From an uncultured Phycisphaera sp. (GTDB lineage Bacteria; Planctomycetota; Phycisphaerae; Phycisphaerales; SM1A02), in assembly GCA_937911845.1 (NCBI GenBank), contig CALDQF010000072.1, positions 1 through 11,075 of the forward strand: a DNA stretch of 11,075 bases, written 5' to 3'. How positions within the stretch are numbered: the stretch's first letter is position 1; each line of letters starts with the position of its first letter. The notes under the pieces were generated by a model. The model was not told the DNA's origin. It worked only from the letters and a program-made list of their open reading frames with translations, and did no database searches. Both the position numbers and the translations under genes were made by a program. Below are positions 6,497-11,075 of the stretch, one piece after another.

Positions 6497-7727
6497 ATGC
6501 CCATGGGCGGAACGGTCCGGACGCTTGAAGAATCAGACGTAAAGCCTCGGCTTGCCCTCGACGACCTCGGTCTGAACACAATGCCAACCATGACAAGGGC
6601 GGATTTTTCTCCAAACCAAGCCACCGAGCCGCCAAAGCACCCAAGTCATCCGGAAGCAATTCTCTTCGACAACCAAAGCCAGGGAGCAAGGGGCCGAAGG
6701 GGTCAATTGTATTCCAAGGCCGCACAATCCCATGCTGAGCACGTTCGACTTCGATCCGAAGGCGACCAGCAAAGCGGACCGATTCCCCGGCGAGTATGGA
6801 CGAGATGAGCGCTGCCAAAGCACCATCGTGGTGTGCCGTACCTACGAAGCACTTGGGGTACCACCAGCCACAGCGGCGCAACACATCCTCCGCCTCAACA
6901 ATCAAATCGAATGGGCTGGACGGCTGCAATGCGAGAATCATCTCGTGGGCGACCCACCGATTTTGGACGAACTGAAGCACCGCCTCCGGTGCGCCCGAAA
7001 CTCTTGGCGCTGCAGAAACGGGATGGCTTGCGTTGATCTGCTGCACTCGCCGGACCCGGTCACGCTGCACCCGCCGCCGCCGTGTGTCGTCAGAAATATC
7101 AGCATGGGCGTTCCAACGATGGGCGGCAATACCCCATCGCCAGGCGAATCCTGCGGCGCGGTCTTCTTGGGCTCGATCCCGTTGCTTTCCCTGACGCTTC
7201 CAGCGACGCAAAGTCTCTCGGGGAATGTGCTTTGCCTGTTCGGGATCCAGCAAACTGAGTCGTTTGACTTCGTCGTCGTGTCGAAATCCTCGTGAATTTC
7301 GACACGGACGAGCTTCAAGGAACCGATCGGCTATGGAGCGAGCCACCACAAGTTGCAATTTTTTGTGGCATTGGGACCACTCAAAGACCAGACCTTGGTC
7401 CCGCCATCGTCGCACCGTTCGCACATGCACCCCCGCGTGCAAGGCCAAGCCATCCTGAGTCAGATACTCCTGTTCAGAATCCACATGGTGTGGATTTTGA
7501 CGAGAAAGTTGTTCGAGCATTCGCGTCAGATCAGCGACCACGACTTCGCGTGCGAGCAATGCGTCAGTGGCTTGACCAAGTTGCAGTCGGTCCCTAATTG
7601 GATCGAGACGAAGAAATGGGACGGTTGAAGTGGAACAGTCGTGCACCAGCTCGCGGAGAACCATTTGAGCACGCCGACGAATTCGCGCTGGTGCCAACCC
7701 CAATTCACGGGCGAGCAACGCCAACAC
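6495..7727 (-). CDS. Multi-helix-turn-helix protein of unknown function
   Basis: A 410-residue protein that I do not recognise with certainty. It appears to be a string of helix-turn-helix-like units. These are ALLARELGLAPARIRRRAQ near residues 3-21, a MerR/excisionase-like unit at about 88-116 (LTQDGLALHAGVHVRTVRRWRDQG), a possible third at 155-180 ending ETLRRWKRQG, and a fourth at 193-230 (WRWGIAAHRWNAHADISDDTRRRRVQRDRVRR). The remaining half (about 245-410) is mainly helical-looking, with no catalytic motif seen. No signal peptide or membrane segment is evident. DNA or RNA binding is inferred from the HTH pattern. It might be a regulator or a diverged sigma-like factor, but no sigma region 2 is visible. 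The GTG at 7727 is the first standard start after an in-frame stop at 7782-7784, and lies 20 bp downstream of alr, so co-transcription is likely. The stop falls inside the T run of the rpsI terminator. Confidence 0.68.
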   Translation of the reverse strand: MLALLARELGLAPARIRRRAQMVLRELVHDCSTSTVPFLRLDPIRDRLQLGQATDALLAREVVVADLTRMLEQLSRQNPHHVDSEQEYLTQDGLALHAGVHVRTVRRWRDQGLVFEWSQCHKKLQLVVARSIADRFLEARPCRNSRGFRHDDEVKRLSLLDPEQAKHIPRETLRRWKRQGKQRDRAQEDRAAGFAWRWGIAAHRWNAHADISDDTRRRRVQRDRVRRVQQINASHPVSAAPRVSGAPEAVLQFVQNRWVAHEMILALQPSSPFDLIVEAEDVLRRCGWWYPKCFVGTAHHDGALAALISSILAGESVRFAGRLRIEVERAQHGIVRPWNTIDPFGPLLPGFGCRRELLPDDLGALAARWLGLEKNPPLSWLALCSDRGRRGQAEALRLILQASGPFRPWA

Positions 7728-7747
7728 TTCGGTCTTGTATGCCGCGC

Positions 7748-8974
7748 TCAGCGGACACCCTCTCGGATAGGAAAGGAAGTCTCAATCTCGGCATGACCAT
7801 CCACATACGCCCGAGGCACTGAGGGATGGATTCCGCAAGCAATGGCGTAAGGCCGAAGTCCTGCCTGCGTAGCCAATCGGACCAAATGGTTTGGGGCTTG
7901 GCGATTGGGTGTGATGAGTTCCACCCGATCACCAACGGCTGGTGACAACCCTGCGGCCAGAGCGGGACCAAGATCCAAGACGGTCTGATCCATGTTGACG
8001 GCACCCACGACCTGAACCCAAGCTTCTCCTTGAGAAGTTATGAATCGCACTTGAGGCGCAACTTGACCATCACGACCCGAGAGAAAGGGAGACCAACCCG
8101 CGGCATAGCCCACCGGAACCAAACCAAGAACCGAGTCTTGGTCGGCGGTCCACTCACCGTGGTACCCGACCCGTTCACCTCGGGCTACGCGTTTGCAAAG
8201 GCGAAGGTTCGTGGTCCAACGCAAGCACGGCTCCAAGTCAAGAGCCATTGGCAGCCGCCGACCATCACTTAGGAATTCCACGCCAAACCCAGCCCAAGCC
8301 TGACCAACCCTCACCATATCGGCATGGGTGGTGCGGTCGCCCAAGGTTGCACATGAATTCGCCACATGGACAATCAGGTCCTCAGGCAAGAGTCCACGAA
8401 GACGCTGGACTTCTTCGCGCACCATGGCGTGCTGGGCTTCGGTCAGGGAAGCATCACGGTCTGAACTCACAAAGTGGGTGGAGACCCCAGCAAGGCGAAC
8501 GCGAGGCTCTTCCTGGATCGCACGTACCAACTTTTCAAACTCGGGCAAAGGGGTCCCGCCACGCCGAAGCCCAGTATCCATTTCCAGATGCAGCGGGATG
8601 GGTGTGACATCTGGGGTGAGCACACTGCGGATCCGTTGCCAATGATCAAGACCGTGAACTGTGAAATGAACCCGACCCTCGTTGCAAAAACCCCGCAGAG
8701 GTGATCCACGCAGGTGAACAGGGTCCGGGCCAAGCACCAGGATGGGGCATCGAACCCCCGCCTCGAGAACATCAAGGGCCTCATTGGCGTCGTACACAGC
8801 CAACATTGACGCTCCCGCCTGCTGAAGCACCCGCCCCACTTCGGTGGCCCCCATGCCATAGGCATTGCCCTTGATCACCGGACAAATCCGGGTTTGGGGA
8901 CCTACCAGATCCCTCAAACGCCGGTAATTGCGCCGTATCGCCGAGACATCAACTTCTAAAAATGAGGCATCCAT
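7748..8974 (-). CDS. alr: Alanine racemase
   Basis: A 408-residue PLP enzyme that interconverts L- and D-alanine in the cytoplasm, supplying D-alanine for peptidoglycan. The N-terminal barrel begins FLEVDVSAIRRNYRRLRDL, followed by the PLP-lysine motif PVIKGNAYGMG with K35. Further family marks are MDTGLRRGG (132-140), GVSTHF (163-168), HVANSCAT (203-210), VRVGQAWAGFG (221-231), the catalytic tyrosine Y271 in RVGYHGEW, PVGYAAGW (287-294), VNMDQ (326-330) and the closing GIHPSVPRAYV (381-391). Two positions differ from the commonest forms: GYADG is GYAAG and the NSA motif is NSC. The start is the ATG at 8974, giving the normal length. The frame stays open 51 codons upstream, but that would run into the divergent helicase gene. 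It leads a minus-strand pair with the multi-HTH gene. Confidence 0.93.
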   Translation of the reverse strand: MDASFLEVDVSAIRRNYRRLRDLVGPQTRICPVIKGNAYGMGATEVGRVLQQAGASMLAVYDANEALDVLEAGVRCPILVLGPDPVHLRGSPLRGFCNEGRVHFTVHGLDHWQRIRSVLTPDVTPIPLHLEMDTGLRRGGTPLPEFEKLVRAIQEEPRVRLAGVSTHFVSSDRDASLTEAQHAMVREEVQRLRGLLPEDLIVHVANSCATLGDRTTHADMVRVGQAWAGFGVEFLSDGRRLPMALDLEPCLRWTTNLRLCKRVARGERVGYHGEWTADQDSVLGLVPVGYAAGWSPFLSGRDGQVAPQVRFITSQGEAWVQVVGAVNMDQTVLDLGPALAAGLSPAVGDRVELITPNRQAPNHLVRLATQAGLRPYAIACGIHPSVPRAYVDGHAEIETSFPIREGVR

Positions 8975-9014
8975 AAACAGGGCAGAACCTTGAAATCGAT
9001 CGTACCATTCACAC

Positions 9015-9033
9015 AGAGGTCCAATCGACCTCT
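9015..9033 (+). promoter_or_regulatory. Inverted repeat in the alr-helicase divergent gap
   Basis: AGAGGTC (9015-9021) and GACCTCT (9027-9033) form a perfect 7-bp inverted repeat with a 5-nt loop. It ends 8 nt before the helicase ATG, in a 67-bp gap between divergent genes. In RNA it would be a hairpin over the ribosome-binding region of the helicase. In DNA it could be an operator. No T run follows, so it is not a terminator. Confidence 0.5.
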
Positions 9034-9041
9034 TTGATCCC

Positions 9042-10400
9042 ATGCACATTGATACTGATGCCGAAATCTTTCGGACGGAATCAGGCTTTGAGGCACTCGG
9101 ACTCCGCAAAGAGATCCTGACTGCCATCGGAAAGCTTGGCTTCGTTCATCCCACCCACATCCAATCGGAACTCGTTCCGCTTGCTGTCGAAGGCCGTGAT
9201 GTCCTTGGACAATCAAGAACGGGAACCGGGAAAACCGCAGCCTTTGGCTTGCCTCTCCTCCACCGGTTGGCAGAGGACCCCAGCCCATTCTCCGGCTTGG
9301 TGCTCTGCCCCACCCGGGAACTGGCCATTCAAATCTCCAAAGATCTTCAAGCTCTGGCCGGGGATCTTCCGGTCAAAATCATGCCGGTGTACGGCGGACA
9401 ACGCGTCAAAGTGCAGTCCGACAAACTGAAAAAAAATCCCCACATCCTTGTAGGCACCCCGGGGCGGGTCATGGATTTCCACCAACGAGGAGAGCTGCCC
9501 TACGACAAGATTCAGATGGCGGTGCTGGATGAAGTGGACCGGATGCTCGACATCGGCTTCCGAGATGACATCCGTCGCATCTTGGGAGGCATGACCCAGA
9601 AACATCAAACGATTTTTGTTTCAGCCACGATCTCAGAAGAAATTGAACGTTTGGCCCGGAAGTACCTGACAAACCCAGAGCGGCTGACCCATGAGGGCAA
9701 GAGCCTCACCGTTGCTCGAGTTGATCAACAAGCGTGGGAAGTCAACCCTTGGGACAAGAGTCGCCTTCTCGCTCACCTCATCAAAAAGCACGAGCCCGAA
9801 GTCACCATTGTGTTCTGCCGAACAAAGATGGCTGTGGATCGCACTTCGAAGCATCTGGCTTCTCGAGGCATCAAAAGCGAAGTCATGCACGGTGACATTC
9901 GGCAATCAAGACGCAATCGTGTTCTTGAAGAATTCAAGACCGGCAAAGTCAAATTGCTGATCGCTTCAGACCTCGCCGCTCGAGGCATTGATGTTGACGG
10001 TATCACCCACGTGGTGAACTACGACATTCCAGATAACCCTGACGACTATGTGCACCGAATTGGCCGCACCGCCCGGGCGGGACGTGAAGGCAATGCGTGG
10101 ACCTTTATCTGTCCCGACGAAGGCCATCTCTTGATGCAGGTGGAACAGCTCACCAACGTCCACATTCCTTCCAACAAACCCGATGATTTCGAGCCTGGAC
10201 CCATCCCGGAATCGGTGCTTCGACGCCGGGAAGAGGAAACACAGCGACTCAAGGATGCTGAAAAGAACAAGCGGACCCGAAGCCTCGAACTGCCTGATGA
10301 GTCAAAGGCAGCGGACAGCAACGCGTTCCCTGGCGGAGTGGTTCCCAAGTCGATGCCAGGTCGTCGCATGGGAGGTCGGATTCGCACCCGAAGACGATGA
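9042..10400 (+). CDS. DEAD-box ATP-dependent RNA helicase (DEVD variant)
   Basis: A 452-residue superfamily 2 RNA helicase acting in the cytoplasm on structured RNA, for instance in ribosome assembly or mRNA decay. Motifs in order are: Q motif with GFVHPTHIQ (33-41), Walker A SRTGTGKT (58-65), Ia PTRELAIQ (90-97), GG (118-119), Ib TPGR (139-142), II DEVD (163-166), III SAT (194-196), IV TIVFCRTK (255-262), V ASDLAARGID (308-317) and VI HRIGRTARAG (338-347). Motif II has V in place of A, and Walker A starts SR rather than AQ; both keep the catalytic residues. The tail from about 390 is highly charged and ends in an arginine-rich stretch (GRRMGGRIRTRRR) that probably binds RNA. The ATG has no good Shine-Dalgarno site; a short inverted repeat lies just upstream. 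The stop overlaps the psuG start (ATGA), suggesting translational coupling. Confidence 0.95.
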   Translation: MHIDTDAEIFRTESGFEALGLRKEILTAIGKLGFVHPTHIQSELVPLAVEGRDVLGQSRTGTGKTAAFGLPLLHRLAEDPSPFSGLVLCPTRELAIQISKDLQALAGDLPVKIMPVYGGQRVKVQSDKLKKNPHILVGTPGRVMDFHQRGELPYDKIQMAVLDEVDRMLDIGFRDDIRRILGGMTQKHQTIFVSATISEEIERLARKYLTNPERLTHEGKSLTVARVDQQAWEVNPWDKSRLLAHLIKKHEPEVTIVFCRTKMAVDRTSKHLASRGIKSEVMHGDIRQSRRNRVLEEFKTGKVKLLIASDLAARGIDVDGITHVVNYDIPDNPDDYVHRIGRTARAGREGNAWTFICPDEGHLLMQVEQLTNVHIPSNKPDDFEPGPIPESVLRRREEETQRLKDAEKNKRTRSLELPDESKAADSNAFPGGVVPKSMPGRRMGGRIRTRRR

Positions 10401-11075
10401 GTTCGGTTCGTGTGCATCCTGAAGTGCTTTCAGCTTTGGCCGAACAACGGCCGGTCGTGGGTCTGGAATCCGCAGTGATTACCCACGGGCTTCCCAAAGA
10501 GCCTCGACCGAAACTTCTCCAGAAATTGGGAGTTCCATTCGAGAACAAATCACATCTATCCGTCCACTTGGCTCTGGCCGAAGTGATGGAACAATCCGTC
10601 CGCGACAGCGGAGCGATCCCAGCCACCACGGCCGTGATCGAAGGCGAGTTGGTGGTTGGACTGACCGAGTCCGAACGGCATGATCTGGCCCAGCACCCGT
10701 CCCCGATCAAAGCGGCCCCCCATCGCCTTTCCACGATGATCGCGACCAAAGCCACCGGCGGGACCACTGTTGGCGGAGCCCTCATCCTCCTTCGCCGAGG
10801 GCACGCCGACCTGAAAGTGTTGGCTACTGGCGGCATCGGTGGTGTGCATCGAGGCTGGACCAATCGTCCCGATATCTCTGCCGACCTGACCATTTTGGCA
10901 CACACCCCACTCATGTGTGTCTGCGCGGGGGCCAAAATTGTTCTCGACGCCGTGGCGACCTTTGAGGCATTGGAAACCTTGGGAATTCCAGTCCTCGGGT
11001 GTGGCTGCGATTCATTTCCTCGATTTCATGCCCCTGGAGATGGGACACTCCCCATCCACTCTTGCCCCCCCCAAG
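10397..11075 (+). CDS. psuG: Pseudouridine-5'-phosphate glycosidase, 3' end beyond the window
   Basis: The first 226 residues of a PsuG/IndA-family enzyme, which splits pseudouridine 5'-phosphate to uracil and ribose 5-phosphate. E. coli PsuG is about 312 residues, so roughly a quarter is missing at the window edge. Visible motifs are GLESAVITHG with E24 (matching the acid Glu31 of the E. coli enzyme), GAIPATTAVIEG (72-83), VGLTESE, TGGTTVGG (120-127), ATGGIGGVHRG (143-153), DISADL with metal-site D163, and CAGAKIVLD with K180, matching the Schiff-base lysine 166. The 17-residue spacing between D163 and K180 equals that in E. coli. K105 may match Lys93. Compared with the usual form there are about 17 to 20 extra residues after HGLP (about 34-54). 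The ATG overlaps the helicase stop by ATGA. No kinase partner (psuK) is visible inside the window. Confidence 0.9.
   Translation, partial: MSSVRVHPEVLSALAEQRPVVGLESAVITHGLPKEPRPKLLQKLGVPFENKSHLSVHLALAEVMEQSVRDSGAIPATTAVIEGELVVGLTESERHDLAQHPSPIKAAPHRLSTMIATKATGGTTVGGALILLRRGHADLKVLATGGIGGVHRGWTNRPDISADLTILAHTPLMCVCAGAKIVLDAVATFEALETLGIPVLGCGCDSFPRFHAPGDGTLPIHSCPPQ

Noticed and set aside
6732..7295. Plus-strand open frame of 187 codons opposite the HTH gene
   Set aside because: No recognisable motif or ribosome site, proline- and arginine-rich composition typical of a shadow frame, and the opposite strand holds a better frame.
11065..11072. Run of eight C residues inside psuG near the window edge
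   Set aside because: Could be a slippage site, but it lies in a coding region cut by the window edge, so nothing can be concluded.
1..11075. CRISPR arrays, tRNA or rRNA genes, insertion sequences, integrase or attachment sites
   Set aside because: Looked for and not seen: no spaced direct repeats, no transposase or integrase motifs, no tRNA cloverleaf recognised. No gene-free stretch exceeds about 140 bases.

Overview
The window is bacterial chromosomal DNA with a block of surface-polysaccharide genes on the left and housekeeping genes on the right. The L13-S9 ribosomal pair, an Mrp-type ATPase, an alanine racemase and a DEAD-box helicase are all bacterial in type. Several traits recall Planctomycetota, perhaps the Phycisphaerae: few clear Shine-Dalgarno sites, an S9 with a long acidic N-terminus, and a large protein of repeated helix-turn-helix units. 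That placement is a guess from family impressions and was not tested by a search. By hand count, sampled 60-base lines range from about 42% G+C near 4200 to about 67% near 5040.

Layout. Positions 52-4275 (minus strand, so transcribed right to left) hold a polysaccharide block: a Wzx-type flippase, an O-antigen polymerase/ligase-like membrane protein and a family-4 glycosyltransferase. A 72-bp divergent gap separates it from an Mrp/ApbC ATPase gene (4348-5412, plus). Next comes a near-consensus sigma-70 promoter that drives rplM and rpsI (5487-6440), closed by a clean intrinsic terminator. Converging on this from the right is a minus-strand pair: alanine racemase (8974-7748), followed 20 bp later by a 410-residue protein of unknown function with several helix-turn-helix units. 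A 67-bp divergent gap with an inverted repeat separates alr from a DEAD-box RNA helicase gene (9042-10400, plus). The helicase stop overlaps the start of a pseudouridine-5'-phosphate glycosidase gene (psuG), which runs off the right edge.

How the genes may work together. The three left-hand genes would make, export and polymerise or attach a lipid-linked glycan. The L13-S9 pair is a standard ribosomal operon. The helicase-psuG overlap pairs RNA unwinding with breakdown of a modified RNA nucleotide, which would fit RNA turnover. Nothing seen amounts to a clear new defence or mobile system. The points most worth a second look are the multi-HTH protein, the Mrp protein lacking its CXXC motif, the palindrome inside the rplM promoter and the helicase-psuG overlap.
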